From assembly GCA_002937585.1 (NCBI GenBank), contig PTKE01000020.1, positions 1 through 32,333 on the forward strand: a stretch of DNA of 32,333 bases. Direction: 5' to 3'. The stretch is from Alphaproteobacteria bacterium MarineAlpha9_Bin6. Its GTDB lineage: Bacteria > Pseudomonadota > Alphaproteobacteria > UBA7887. Positions 19,240 through 28,698 of this stretch are shown piece by piece. The notes below the pieces were generated by a model. That model did no database searches. It saw nothing but the letters and a program-made list of their open reading frames with translations, and was not told the DNA's origin. The translations under genes and the position numbers were made by a program. Each line of letters opens with the position of its first letter. Position 1 is the stretch's first letter.

Positions 19240-20976
19240 ATGAACGAGCAACGGAACCTTTTGCTTGCGATTGTTGTATCGGTTGCAATTTTGTTCGGAT
19301 TTCAGCTTGTGTTCAGCCCTCGAACAATGCTGCCAGATGAGGAAAACGAGCCCGCACAAACAGGGATCACTCAAACACCGACACGGGATTTTGTCCAATC
19401 CCCGCCGAACGATCGAGAGGACCTCTCAGTCCCTGTTGATCCCAGCGCAGAGCGCACAGTTCTGCTTGAGGAAGCCGCTCGCATCCCGATCAACCCTCAT
19501 GAGGAAGGGGCTGCAATTTCTGGTTCTATCGCCCTTAAAGGGGCACGTATTGATGATGTTGTTTTGAATCGGTACCAAGAAGAGATTGAACCAAATAGTC
19601 CCCGTATCGTGATGTTCTCTCCACTCGAGACTGCTCTTCCATACTACGCTGATTTTGGCTGGGTTGTGGACCAGGGCATTGAAATTGAATTGCCAGACGG
19701 TGAAACAATCTGGAGTGCCGATCGAGACAAACTGATTCCTTCCCAACCAGTAAAGTTAAGCTGGCAAAATGGGCAGGGGTTGCGTTTTGAGCGGGAGATT
19801 GCCGTTGATGAGAACTACATGTTCACGATCACCGATCGCGTCATCAACGATGGTACTCGGTCATTATTATTGTACCCCTACGGGCTCATTAGCCGAACAG
19901 ATGAACCCGATACGTTGGGATTTTTTATTCTCCATGAAGGTCCCCTCGGCGTGTTTGACGGGACTCTTCAAGAATTGACCTATGACGACCTTAGGGATAA
20001 TCCGGCTGAGACAGTACAGAGCACCGGCGGTTGGATAGGAATTACCGATAAATATTGGTTGGCGGCGTTAATACCCGACCAAAATATTCCCATGACGGGT
20101 CGTTTTTATTATACCAACACAGGAAGCCGCGAAAAATTCCAAGTTGATTATTTACTTGAAGGGAAACCACTTGCCCCGGCGGGGCGCATAGAGGTTACAA
20201 ACCGTTTGTTTGCGGGCGCGAAGGTAGTGACCCTGCTTGATCAATACGAGAGCGACTTTGGTATCGCGCGCTTTGATCTGGCAGTAGATTTTGGTTGGTT
20301 TTATTTTTTAACCAAGCCACTTTTTTATCTTATCCACTACCTTACGGGGTACCTCGGCAATATCGGGCTCGCTATCTTGTCAGTAACTGTGATCATCAAG
20401 CTGATTTTTTTTCCGCTAGCTAACAAATCATATACTGCAATGAGCAAGCTAAAAAAGTTGCAGCCGGAAATGATGAAATTGCGAGAGCAGTTTGGTGACG
20501 ACAAAGTGCGCCTTAATCAGGAAATGATGGCCCTATACAAAAGGGAAGGAGCAAATCCGCTTGCTGGTTGTTTGCCAATCGTGATTCAGATTCCAGTCTT
20601 TTTTGCTCTTTATAAAGTGTTGTTTGTTACAATTGAAATGCGACACGCGCCGTTTTACGGCTGGGTCCAAGATCTTTCGGCACCGGACCCAACAAGTATA
20701 TTTAATTTGTTCGGTTTGCTTCCGTACACCCCACCCGAATTTTTAGCTATCGGCCTCTGGCCGCTAGCGATGGGTTTCACAATGTGGTTGCAGCAAAAAC
20801 TCAACCCCGCACCTCCTGATCCGACGCAAGCGCGAATTATGATGCTTCTGCCGGTTGTTTTTACTTTCTTGTTCGCGAGGTTCGCCGCTGGGCTGGTTAT
20901 ATATTGGACATGGAACAACGTCCTGTCCATCCTCCAGCAGTGGGTTATCATGCGCCGAATGGGGGTCAGGGCGTAA
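19240..20976 (+). CDS. yidC: Membrane protein insertase YidC/OxaI
   Basis: Inserts membrane proteins independently of, or together with, SecYEG. The correct start is ATG 19240 (MNEQRNLLLAIVVSVAILFG); the longer track ORF runs back into yidD. The 578-aa product has an N-terminal helix and a large periplasmic beta domain (about residues 50-345). The conserved Oxa1 core follows, with FLTKPLFYLIHYLTGYLGNI, GANPLAGCLPIVIQIPVFFA and YWTWNNVLSILQQ. The length and the periplasmic domain are those of Gram-negative YidC. engB starts one base after the stop. Confidence 0.97.
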   Translation: MNEQRNLLLAIVVSVAILFGFQLVFSPRTMLPDEENEPAQTGITQTPTRDFVQSPPNDREDLSVPVDPSAERTVLLEEAARIPINPHEEGAAISGSIALKGARIDDVVLNRYQEEIEPNSPRIVMFSPLETALPYYADFGWVVDQGIEIELPDGETIWSADRDKLIPSQPVKLSWQNGQGLRFEREIAVDENYMFTITDRVINDGTRSLLLYPYGLISRTDEPDTLGFFILHEGPLGVFDGTLQELTYDDLRDNPAETVQSTGGWIGITDKYWLAALIPDQNIPMTGRFYYTNTGSREKFQVDYLLEGKPLAPAGRIEVTNRLFAGAKVVTLLDQYESDFGIARFDLAVDFGWFYFLTKPLFYLIHYLTGYLGNIGLAILSVTVIIKLIFFPLANKSYTAMSKLKKLQPEMMKLREQFGDDKVRLNQEMMALYKREGANPLAGCLPIVIQIPVFFALYKVLFVTIEMRHAPFYGWVQDLSAPDPTSIFNLFGLLPYTPPEFLAIGLWPLAMGFTMWLQQKLNPAPPDPTQARIMMLLPVVFTFLFARFAAGLVIYWTWNNVLSILQQWVIMRRMGVRA

Positions 20977-20977
20977 C

Positions 20978-21637
20978 GTGACTGGGGCCTGCAATGCGGG
21001 AGGGGCTGCAGCGGTAGCAGCAGCGCGGAGGCTGTTTGCACAAAAATGCGAGTTCATCCAGAGTGCTGCGCGTCTGGATCAGATTCCTGTGGCGGACGAA
21101 GATGAAGTCGCGTTCGCTGGACGGTCAAATGTGGGGAAATCGAGTCTGGTGAATTCCTTAGTCGGACGAAAGGCGCTCGCTCGATCATCTACCACACCTG
21201 GTCGTACTCGGCAGATCAATTTTTTTGATCTTGGCGGACGCCTAATGCTTGTTGATCTCCCTGGGTACGGCTACGCTCGCGCCTCAAGATCGGATATCTC
21301 GGCTTGGACGAATTTGGTTTGTGATTATTTGCGGTCGCGCGCAAATCTAAGACGGGTCTGTCTGTTAATTGACTCTCGCCATGGCCCAAAAGACACTGAT
21401 TTTGAAGTAATGTCTTTGCTCGACGAAGCTGCAGTATCTTATTTGATTGTGCTCACTAAGATTGACAAACTTGACGGCTCTGCCCTTGGTGAGCAAATAG
21501 AGAAGGTCTTGGCAAGAATCTCCAAACGGCCAGCGGCCCACCCCTTCGTGCTTGCGACTAGTGTGCGCAACAGCGCTGGAATAGGTGATTTGCGGCTGTC
21601 TTTGGCGGAGTTGGTTCAATCAATTCCGCGTATATAA
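20978..21637 (+). CDS. engB: Ribosome-biogenesis GTP-binding protein EngB (YihA/YsxC)
   Basis: Small GTPase needed for assembly of the large ribosomal subunit. The G motifs are in order: AGRSNVGKSSLVNSL (G1), TTPGRTRQINFF (G2), DLPGYGYAR (G3), TKID (G4) and ATS (G5). GTG 20978 is the reported start because it lies one base after the yidC stop with a CAGGG tract upstream; the track ORF extends into yidC. The product is 219 aa. argB follows after 23 bp. Confidence 0.95.
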   Translation: MTGACNAGGAAAVAAARRLFAQKCEFIQSAARLDQIPVADEDEVAFAGRSNVGKSSLVNSLVGRKALARSSTTPGRTRQINFFDLGGRLMLVDLPGYGYARASRSDISAWTNLVCDYLRSRANLRRVCLLIDSRHGPKDTDFEVMSLLDEAAVSYLIVLTKIDKLDGSALGEQIEKVLARISKRPAAHPFVLATSVRNSAGIGDLRLSLAELVQSIPRI

Positions 21638-21660
21638 AATATCCTGTAATCTGAACGAAT

Positions 21661-22605
21661 ATGACCAAATCCACCGATCTTGCCACCCCTGAGCAACTTC
21701 GAGTCGCCGCAACGTTGTCCGAGGCCTTGCCTTATATGCGTCGCTTCAAGGGCAAGACTTTCGTGATTAAGTTTGGTGGTCATGCGATGGATGACGATAC
21801 GCTAGCTGACTTGTTTGCTCGTGATGTGGTGCTGTTAAAACAAGTAGGCATAAACCCGGTGGTTGTGCATGGTGGCGGACCACAGATTGATCGCATGTTG
21901 GAACGCCTTAAGATTCAGAGCTCATTTATTGACGGCCTAAGAGTGACAGACGCGGCTACTGTGGAAATCGTCGAAATGGTACTTGCTGGCTCGATAAACA
22001 AGCAGGTGGTCTCAGCAATCAATCGCGCTGGCGGTTGCGCCGTGGGACTATCGGGAAAGGATGCTGACTTGATTCAGGCGCGACCGTTGCGGCGCGCCAA
22101 TCGTGACCCTGGTTCCCAGATTGAGAGAGTACCGGACCTTGGCTTTGTAGGTGATCCGGAGACAGTTAATCCGGCCGTACTCGAAAAGTTTGCACAGGCC
22201 GAGATCATTCCCGTCATTGCTCCGATAGGCATTGGTGATCGAGGCGAGACCTATAATATCAACGCGGATACGGCCGCTGGCGCGATTGCTGCAGCGTTAT
22301 GTGCGGCTAAGCTAATAATGATGACCGATGTGGAAGGATTGCTTGACCAGTCTGGGACGCTGATACCCCGGCTCAATCCTGATGAGGCGAGGGCGATGCT
22401 AAGGGATGGCACCATTGACGGGGGTATGATCCCGAAAGTAGAAACCTGTCTTGCTACGGTCAAGGGTGAAACGGAGGCAGCGCATATCCTAGATGGCCGA
22501 GTTCCGCACGTGCTTTTGTTAGAAATCTTTACTCCACATGGTGTTGGCACCATGATCGTTGACGACGAAGGCACACTTGGGGATGACAAGGCAAAAAAGA
22601 CATAA
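21661..22605 (+). CDS. argB: Acetylglutamate kinase
   Basis: Phosphorylates N-acetyl-L-glutamate, the second step of the acetylated arginine pathway, in the cytoplasm. The 314-aa protein has FVIKFGGHAM and VVVHGGGPQID (phosphate and substrate loops), the central INRAGGCAVGLSGKDADLI, NINADTAAGAIAAAL and GGMIPKVETC. The extra N-terminal helix (TLSEALPYMRRF) is typical of arginine-sensitive enzymes, so feedback inhibition is likely. It follows engB closely and is probably co-transcribed. Confidence 0.96.
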   Translation: MTKSTDLATPEQLRVAATLSEALPYMRRFKGKTFVIKFGGHAMDDDTLADLFARDVVLLKQVGINPVVVHGGGPQIDRMLERLKIQSSFIDGLRVTDAATVEIVEMVLAGSINKQVVSAINRAGGCAVGLSGKDADLIQARPLRRANRDPGSQIERVPDLGFVGDPETVNPAVLEKFAQAEIIPVIAPIGIGDRGETYNINADTAAGAIAAALCAAKLIMMTDVEGLLDQSGTLIPRLNPDEARAMLRDGTIDGGMIPKVETCLATVKGETEAAHILDGRVPHVLLLEIFTPHGVGTMIVDDEGTLGDDKAKKT

Positions 22606-22741
22606 GGCCCATAAGCTAAGCTATTGTTGTGGTTCCGTGTCGCGCTGTTAACGTGGACACTTTCCTGGAAGTGGTTATCGCTAAATTTTGATGGCAACTA
22701 ATCACCTTGTCATTGCCGTGAGGCTAGGACAGTGTGACGAG

Positions 22742-23434
22742 ATGAATGATTCCGCGCCGCGATCGCAGTTATTGGTTCGAAGCCGCCTAGGCAGTCCGGA
22801 AGCTTGGCTCTTCGATCTAGATAACACACTTTATCCCGCAGCTTCTAACCTTTTCGATCAAATCGACCAGCGCATGGGTGTGTACATCTCAAACTTGCTG
22901 GGAATAAGCCAAGAACGTGCGCGCGAACTACAAAAACGCTATTATCGAGACCATGGAACAACTTTGAATGGGTTGATGTCCCATCATGCTGCCGATCCTG
23001 ACGCCTACCTTGAATATATTCACGATATCGATCTTACCGTTATTAGCTCGGCACCGTCCCTAGCTGCTGCCTTATCTCGGCTTCCAGGGCGCAAAATTGT
23101 TTTTACCAACGGCTCGGTAGGACATGCAGAGCGAGTCATGGCGAGACTCGGCGTTACTAATTATTTTGAAGGAATTCATGATATTAAGGCTAGTGAGTAT
23201 AAGCCAAAGCCGGCTTATGCAGCTTATCGTTCAGTGATTTCGCGGTTTGGGTTGACAGCTGGTTCCGTTGTTATGATCGACGACATACCCACTAACCTTG
23301 AGCCAGCCGCGAAGCTTGGCGTCACTACGGTTTGGGTGCGGAATGATCGCTGGGCGAGCTACGTTGCAGGTGATCATATTGATCATGTGACTGATGACCT
23401 TGCAGAGTGGTTAGCCCGCATTGCTATCGAGTGA
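22742..23434 (+). CDS. HAD-family pyrimidine 5'-nucleotidase-like phosphatase
   Basis: HAD hydrolase with motif I DLDNTLYP, motif II FTNGS, motif III Lys in SEYKPKPAY and motif IV VMIDDIPTNL. LDNTLYP and the helical cap (GISQERARELQKRYYRDHGT) are those of the SDT1/pyrimidine 5'-nucleotidase group, which dephosphorylates UMP/CMP-like nucleotides. The start is uncertain. ATG 22742 leaves about 25 residues before motif I, while the track start at 22688 (TTG, ATG 22691) adds an unremarkable leader. It sits between argB and dapD, an order known in Alphaproteobacteria. The physiological substrate is not certain. Confidence 0.9.
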   Translation: MNDSAPRSQLLVRSRLGSPEAWLFDLDNTLYPAASNLFDQIDQRMGVYISNLLGISQERARELQKRYYRDHGTTLNGLMSHHAADPDAYLEYIHDIDLTVISSAPSLAAALSRLPGRKIVFTNGSVGHAERVMARLGVTNYFEGIHDIKASEYKPKPAYAAYRSVISRFGLTAGSVVMIDDIPTNLEPAAKLGVTTVWVRNDRWASYVAGDHIDHVTDDLAEWLARIAIE

Positions 23435-23557
23435 GTTACAAATGCGGCTGATGATGTAGGCAAATCCACTGGACTGAAATCGCGATTAAATTAGCTGGCA
23501 TCAAACAACTTCTTGGGATCGCTGCCGAACGTACTTATCAAAGCCGGAAGAAAAACC

Positions 23558-24400
23558 ATGACAAATGACAACCTGGAGCAGTCCATCGAAGACGCTTGGG
23601 AGAGACGGGACTCCATCACCCCTGTTACCGAGGGGTCAGTTCGTGATTCCATAGGAACGGCGCTAAACGGACTTGACTCGGGCCGCTATAGAGTTGCTGA
23701 ACCGCGTGGGTCCGGGTGGTTTGTCCATCAATGGCTAAAAAAAGCTGTACTGCTGTCCTTTCGTCTCACTGATATGCGCCCTATAGAAGGGGCGCCAGGT
23801 GGCGCGTTCTGGTATGACAAGGTGCCATCTAAATATGCTGATTGGGATTCTATGCGCTTTGCTGAGGCCGGGTTTAGAGCTGTTCCTGGCAGTTTAGTCC
23901 GTTATTCAGCCTATATTGCGCCGGGCGTGGTATTGATGCCATGCTTCGTTAATCTAGGGGCATATGTTGGCGAAGGCACGATGATCGACACGTGGGCAAC
24001 GGTTGGATCGTGTGCACAGATTGGCAAGAACTGCCACATATCTGGGGGCGCTGGCATCGGTGGTGTGCTCGAGCCATTGCAGGCAGAGCCTGTGATTATC
24101 GAGGACAACTGCTTTGTAGGTGCCCGAAGTGAGGTGGCCGAAGGCGTTATAGTTGAAACGGGGGCTGTGCTGTCGATGGGTGTGTACATTGGAGCTTCCA
24201 CTCGAATAGTGGACCGTGACAGCGGCCAAATATATGTTGGCCGAGTTCCTGCGTACTCCGTGGTAGTCCCGGGTTCTATGCCAGGTAGGCCGCTTGAGGA
24301 TGGAAGTCCTGGTCCATCGCTATATTGTGCGGTAATCGTGAAGCGTGTTGATGCGGGAACGCGCTCTAAGACCTCCATTAATGACTTGTTGCGTGACTGA
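23558..24400 (+). CDS. dapD: Tetrahydrodipicolinate N-succinyltransferase
   Basis: Transfers succinyl from succinyl-CoA to tetrahydrodipicolinate in the succinylase route to meso-diaminopimelate and lysine. The 280-aa enzyme has the N-terminal helical domain ([14 protein letters not shown]) and a left-handed beta-helix of hexapeptide repeats ([45 protein letters not shown]). The ATG at 23558 with GGAAG upstream is preferred over the track TTG at 23513. dapE does not follow; instead a terminator-like hairpin and a 323-bp spacer do. Confidence 0.95.
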   Translation: MTNDNLEQSIEDAWERRDSITPVTEGSVRDSIGTALNGLDSGRYRVAEPRGSGWFVHQWLKKAVLLSFRLTDMRPIEGAPGGAFWYDKVPSKYADWDSMRFAEAGFRAVPGSLVRYSAYIAPGVVLMPCFVNLGAYVGEGTMIDTWATVGSCAQIGKNCHISGGAGIGGVLEPLQAEPVIIEDNCFVGARSEVAEGVIVETGAVLSMGVYIGASTRIVDRDSGQIYVGRVPAYSVVVPGSMPGRPLEDGSPGPSLYCAVIVKRVDAGTRSKTSINDLLRD

Positions 24401-24723
24401 CGTCTGACGGAGTTAAAGTTTTTGCTAGGTTGCCATGTACACGAGTTCGCACGTTCTTGCTGCGGATCGGGGATCTAATCCAGCAAGCTATCGTTTTTAG
24501 GGGGGGGATACCAAGCGCGAACAATTCAAGGCGCCGTACACGTAACCGGTAGATTTAGGTAGCAAAGTCGGGTCCACCATACTGCGGTGAAAATTACTCC
24601 AGCTATTGGCTTAACGCGTTGGAAAATTCCAATCCTAGCCGAACCGACTTCATAGCTGAACGACGTTGTTGTCGGTCACTTTTGATAAAATGTTCCTTTT
24701 TGTCATGAAACGTCTTGGGTGCA
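24401..24723. other. 323-bp gene-free spacer between convergent dapD and gpsA
   Basis: No credible ORF or tRNA is present. The spacer holds the dapD terminator-like hairpin and a G8 homopolymer (24500-24507). It also holds TTGGAA-AA-TTCCAA (24619-24632), AGCTAT/ATAGCT arms (24601-24606, 24652-24657) and ACCGAC/GTCGGT arms (24643-24648, 24671-24676) followed shortly by TTTT. The last could be a second, weaker terminator. An uncharacterised small RNA cannot be excluded. Confidence 0.4.
24456..24498 (+). terminator. Possible intrinsic terminator after dapD
   Basis: CTTGCTG (24456-24462) pairs with CAGCAAG (24481-24487) around an 18-nt loop, and TTTTT follows at 24494-24498 after 6 nt. It lies 56 bp after the dapD stop in the right orientation. 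The gap between stem and T-run makes it a suboptimal terminator. Confidence 0.4.
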
Positions 24724-25731
24724 TTACATAAAGGCCATTTCAGTCCGGAATGGACGCGCAAGCAAAGCAGCAATAGTAGTGTCGATATCTGCCCTATCGT
24801 GCAGCACTGAGTTGACCGCGTAGGATATTGGCATTTCTATGCCGTATCGGGAGGAGAGATTTGCAATCGAGACTGCGGTTGCGACTCCTTCAACCGTGTT
24901 CGCTGATTCCGTCATTGCCCTTTCAAGGGTTTTCCCAGCACCAATAGTACGACCCAGAGAATAATTACGCGACTGCTCGCTTGTGCAGGTCAGCACTAGA
25001 TCCCCAATTCCAGATAAACCCATCAGCGTTTCGGGTTTGCCCCCTAGAGCCAAACTTAAACGCCCAATTTCTGCTACACCTCGAGTTATCACAGCAGATC
25101 TGGCGTTGTCACCGAGCATTCGCCCGTGGGCAATGCCGCAAGCGATGGCTAGCACGTTCTTGACCGCACCACCCACCTGAGTGCCGATTACGTCGTCCGA
25201 TAGATAGGGTCTAAAATTCTGATCGCCGAGAGCGTGAATAATTTTTTCTCCGGCGGTTTGATCATCGGCAGCTACGGTGACCGCGGTAGGACGTCCCCGC
25301 GCGACTTCACTGGCAAAGGTTGGTCCAGACAAGACCGCCACGGTCGCCTGAGGAGCGCACGCTGCAGCGACTTCGCTCATCAAGGCACCTGTTTTAATTT
25401 CAATTCCCTTAGCGCAAATCACCAAGGTTGTCCTTGGCTTGATATGTTGACTAAGTGCGTCGAGTGCTGGGCGCATTGACTGCGCTGGCACTGCGATCAA
25501 AAGTAGGGCCGCCGTCGCTACCTCTTCAAGATCCCCTTTGCCTACTATTGTCGGAGCAAGCGCCACATCTTGAAGTGCAAACGGGTGGCGGTGTTCGCTG
25601 TTCACCATCGCTGAAATTTCTGGCACGGGATCCCAGAGAGCTACATGGTGTCCGTTTCGGGCGGCAACTGTGGCTAATGCCGTTCCCCAGGCTCCAGCTC
25701 CGATTACGCCTATCTGCATCGTTTCAGCCAA
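24724..25731 (-). CDS. gpsA: Glycerol-3-phosphate dehydrogenase [NAD(P)+]
   Basis: Reduces dihydroxyacetone phosphate to sn-glycerol 3-phosphate for phospholipid synthesis. The Rossmann motif is GVIGAGAWGTALA. The substrate/catalytic segments VGGAVKNVLAIACGIAHG and LMGLSGIGDLVLTCTSEQSR are diagnostic, and the 335-aa length is typical. ATG 25731 is used; a second ATG four codons in is possible. It begins 4 bp after the tsaD stop, so both are likely one transcript. Confidence 0.96.
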   Translation of the reverse strand: MAETMQIGVIGAGAWGTALATVAARNGHHVALWDPVPEISAMVNSEHRHPFALQDVALAPTIVGKGDLEEVATAALLLIAVPAQSMRPALDALSQHIKPRTTLVICAKGIEIKTGALMSEVAAACAPQATVAVLSGPTFASEVARGRPTAVTVAADDQTAGEKIIHALGDQNFRPYLSDDVIGTQVGGAVKNVLAIACGIAHGRMLGDNARSAVITRGVAEIGRLSLALGGKPETLMGLSGIGDLVLTCTSEQSRNYSLGRTIGAGKTLERAMTESANTVEGVATAVSIANLSSRYGIEMPISYAVNSVLHDRADIDTTIAALLARPFRTEMAFM

Positions 25732-25735
25732 CAGC

Positions 25736-26779
25736 CTAGGCTTTCACGCCTGCACCGATTGCCGGCGCGGCGTTCGGATCGAGCGGCCAGCGCGCGCGCG
25801 GCGCGGCGGTGAGGTCATCCACCATGTTAAGGCGAAGGCGTTCTATCCCTGCCCAAGCTACCATTGCCGCATTGTCCGTGCACAGTGATAGTGGCGGCGC
25901 GGCGAAGGAAAAGCCGATTTCGTTCGCCGTTGCCTTGAGACGTTCACGCAAGATCCCGTTAGCTGCGACACCGCCGGCGACGACCAAGACGCCTTTGCCA
26001 TAAGCTTCGACGAAGGCTTGAGCGGCATGGCGCAATCGGTCCGTAAGGATATCGGCCACAGCCTCCTGGAAGCTTGCACAAAGATCGGGGACGTCTTTTT
26101 CTAGTACTTTTCCTTTGGCAATTATCCGGCTAACCGCTGTCTTAAGGCCGGAAAATGAAAAATCGCACCCGGCTCGACCCTGCAGTGGACGTGGGAGAGC
26201 ATAACGGTTCGCCCTCCCTTGGGACGCGGCCCTTTCGATTGCTGGGCCACCTGGATAATCAAGTCCAACCATTCTTGCTACCTTGTCAAAGGCCTCACCA
26301 GGGGCGTCATCGATTGTCGTGCCGAGTCGACGGTAATGCCCAACTCCGTCCACAATGAGAAATTGACAATGACCGCCAGAGATCAGCAGTAAAAGATAAG
26401 GAAAATCAATCTGGGATGTTATGCGCGGGGTAAGGGCATGAGCCTCTAAATGGTTGACTGCTATTAGCGGTAAATCGTGGACTAGGGCAATTGATTTCGC
26501 CATGGTTAGTCCAACTATGAGCCCTCCAATGAGTCCGGGCCCAGCGGTCGCGGCAATTCCGTCTAGATTGCTGAAGTTAAGCTCGGCCTCATTCAGCGCC
26601 CGTTTTATCAAGCTGTCGAGATATTCGATATGACTGCGTGCAGCAATTTCCGGAACCACACCGCCAAACGGTCGGTGCTCCTCAAGCTGGGAATGGACCA
26701 AATTGCTCTGAATACCGTGTTCACTGACAATCGCAGCGGCGGTCTCGTCACAACTGGTTTCTATGCCCAAGAGGATCAT
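25736..26779 (-). CDS. tsaD: tRNA N6-adenosine threonylcarbamoyltransferase TsaD
   Basis: Transfers threonylcarbamoyl to A37 of ANN-decoding tRNAs, acting with TsaB, TsaC and TsaE. The ASKHA-fold protein of 347 aa has [17 protein letters not shown], the metal-binding [25 protein letters not shown], the nucleotide-binding [20 protein letters not shown] and the C-terminal [15 protein letters not shown]. The ATG at 26779 is clear from the conserved start. The gene is divergent from hemC across 133 bp and leads directly into gpsA. Confidence 0.96.
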   Translation of the reverse strand: MILLGIETSCDETAAAIVSEHGIQSNLVHSQLEEHRPFGGVVPEIAARSHIEYLDSLIKRALNEAELNFSNLDGIAATAGPGLIGGLIVGLTMAKSIALVHDLPLIAVNHLEAHALTPRITSQIDFPYLLLLISGGHCQFLIVDGVGHYRRLGTTIDDAPGEAFDKVARMVGLDYPGGPAIERAASQGRANRYALPRPLQGRAGCDFSFSGLKTAVSRIIAKGKVLEKDVPDLCASFQEAVADILTDRLRHAAQAFVEAYGKGVLVVAGGVAANGILRERLKATANEIGFSFAAPPLSLCTDNAAMVAWAGIERLRLNMVDDLTAAPRARWPLDPNAAPAIGAGVKA

Positions 26780-26912
26780 GTTGTAGCCGAATCATCGCCG
26801 TCTTTAGGAGTCATCTAGTATAAGAAGTATTCTTGACCATAGTGTAGCGAACGTGAAGCCGTTCGTCTTTTATGGATTAATAATTACTATGCGCTAATGC
26901 CGGAGGTTGCCC

Positions 26913-27857
26913 GTGACTGTTTTTAAACTGCCACTCCGGATTGGCACCCGCCGAAGTCCTCTTGCGCGTGTCCAAGCCAAAATGGTTCGTGATCAATTGT
27001 GTGCGGCTCATGGCCCGCTTGCTGCGGAAGGTGCTCTCGAGGTTGTGTTCATCCAAACTACGGGTGACGTAGTTCAAGATCGGCCGCTTGCGGATATAGG
27101 CGGGAAGGGCTTGTTTACCAAAGAAATCGATACCGCACTGATAAACGGACATATTGACTTTGCGGTCCACTCTATGAAGGACGTCCCGACCGTTCTGCCG
27201 GGAGGCCTTACAATCTCATGTGTGTTGCCGCGTGAAGACCCGCGGGATGCTTTTATCAGCTCTAGCGGTGTAAATTTAGCGGGACTTCCTTCGGGCTCTT
27301 TAATTGGAACGGCATCATTACGCCGCCGAGCACAGATACTGGCGCGGCGACCAGATTTAGTGGTTGAGCCGTTGAGAGGCAATGTCAATACAAGACTTAA
27401 GAAACTTGATGCGGGTGTAGTCGATGCGACTCTACTCGCTTTGGCCGGTCTTAAACGACTTGGTCAGGATCATGTGGTGACGGAAATTCTGTCACCCGAG
27501 ACAATGTTACCGGCAGTTGCCCAGGGGGCTATCGGAGTGGAATGTCGGCGCGACGATGAGCAAATTCTTAGTTTGCTGATGCCCCTCAATCATAGCCCCA
27601 CAGAGATTGCGGTGTGTGCTGAGCGAGCCTTGCTTGCTCGACTCGATGGTTCCTGCGAGACTCCTATAGCAGCGCTCGGCACCCTCGATGGGGTGGGAGG
27701 TATTACCTTATCAGGACTAATTGCAGCCCCAGACGGTTCCAAATTGATAGATGGTAAAATCCAGGGCGCATGCGCAGAGGCAGGTAAATTGGGCGAAGAG
27801 CTGGGAGCACGGTTGTTGGCTAAGGCCGGTTCCGCTTCTTTGGCGATCAAACGATGA
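26913..27857 (+). CDS. hemC: Porphobilinogen deaminase (hydroxymethylbilane synthase)
   Basis: Polymerises four porphobilinogens to hydroxymethylbilane in tetrapyrrole synthesis. Motifs include RIGTRRSPLARVQA, GGKGLFTKEID, FAVHSMKDVPT, PLRGNVNTRLKKL and the cofactor cysteine in DGSCETPIAALG, which anchors the dipyrromethane. The start is GTG 26913 because CGGAGG ends 6 nt upstream; the track TTG 26907 is just beyond that site. The product is 314 aa. hemD follows after 120 bp. Confidence 0.96.
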   Translation: MTVFKLPLRIGTRRSPLARVQAKMVRDQLCAAHGPLAAEGALEVVFIQTTGDVVQDRPLADIGGKGLFTKEIDTALINGHIDFAVHSMKDVPTVLPGGLTISCVLPREDPRDAFISSSGVNLAGLPSGSLIGTASLRRRAQILARRPDLVVEPLRGNVNTRLKKLDAGVVDATLLALAGLKRLGQDHVVTEILSPETMLPAVAQGAIGVECRRDDEQILSLLMPLNHSPTEIAVCAERALLARLDGSCETPIAALGTLDGVGGITLSGLIAAPDGSKLIDGKIQGACAEAGKLGEELGARLLAKAGSASLAIKR

Positions 27858-27977
27858 ATCACACAACTGGGGTGGTGCCGGGCGTGTGCTTAATCCGTAT
27901 ACGGTGCTGTTCAGGCATATCCTTTGCCAAGAGGCGGACAGGCGTGGGGATATGCCCACGGACAGTGGTTTGAGGCA

Positions 27978-28688
27978 GTGAAGCTTTTGCTCACCCGACC
28001 GCGCGAACAAGCTGAGGCGTTAGCAATTAAACTCCGCGCTCGAGACATCGATGTGTGGATTGAACCCATGCTGAGTATTATTCCGCATACGAATGTTAAG
28101 CTCGAGACCCATGATTACCAGGCTCTTTTGGTAACTAGCTCGAACGGGGCTGATTCACTTGCCGAAGCCACAACGCGTCGGGACTTAAAGTTGTATGTCG
28201 TCGGCGATGTGACTGCTGCGACACTGTCACATCACGGCTTTGCCGACGTCTGGTCAGCGGATGGCAATGTTGATGATCTCGCGGCAATGGTTGAGAAAGA
28301 TGTCGACCCATCTGAAGGCTCTCTCTTGCATGTAGGGGGTGTTTATTTGGCTGGTGATTTAGTCAGCCGATTGCGTTCGAGCGGGTATAAAACACGTCAT
28401 GTTGCGCTCTACCACACCGTTGCAGCTTCCACCTTAACACAGGAAGCGCGGTGCGCTATGGCTAACAAGGAAATTGACGGTGTCTTGTTTTTTTCACCCG
28501 GGACGGCCAGAATTTTCGTGGCATTGGTGTCAGGGGCTCTATGTGAAAAAGCACTCGTTGACATGACTGCCTTTTGCTTAAGTGAAGCTGTTGCTAAGGC
28601 CGCAAACCGGGCTTCCTGGGGGCATCTTGTAGTTAGCGATCGGCCGGCTGCTGCTAGCTTAATAGCGGCCGTCATGGCTGCACAGTAG
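27978..28688 (+). CDS. hemD: Uroporphyrinogen-III synthase
   Basis: Inverts ring D while cyclising hydroxymethylbilane to uroporphyrinogen III. The 236-aa protein starts KLLLTRPREQAEALAIKLRA, the family N-terminus, and has the weakly conserved middle (LLVTSSNGADSLAE, YVVGDVTAATLSHHGF). The later segment GVLFFSPGTARIFVALV is also typical. GTG 27978 puts the conserved start at residue 1; the track TTG 27924 adds an unlikely leader. No strong Shine-Dalgarno site is present at the best spacing. HemD sequences are poorly conserved, but the position after hemC supports the call. Confidence 0.88.
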   Translation: MKLLLTRPREQAEALAIKLRARDIDVWIEPMLSIIPHTNVKLETHDYQALLVTSSNGADSLAEATTRRDLKLYVVGDVTAATLSHHGFADVWSADGNVDDLAAMVEKDVDPSEGSLLHVGGVYLAGDLVSRLRSSGYKTRHVALYHTVAASTLTQEARCAMANKEIDGVLFFSPGTARIFVALVSGALCEKALVDMTAFCLSEAVAKAANRASWGHLVVSDRPAAASLIAAVMAAQ

Positions 28689-28698
28689 GCGCGAAGGG

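Noticed and set aside
24500-24507. G8 homopolymer as a phase-variation tract
   Set aside because: It lies in a noncoding gap, not in a start region or ORF, so there is nothing for it to switch that I can see.
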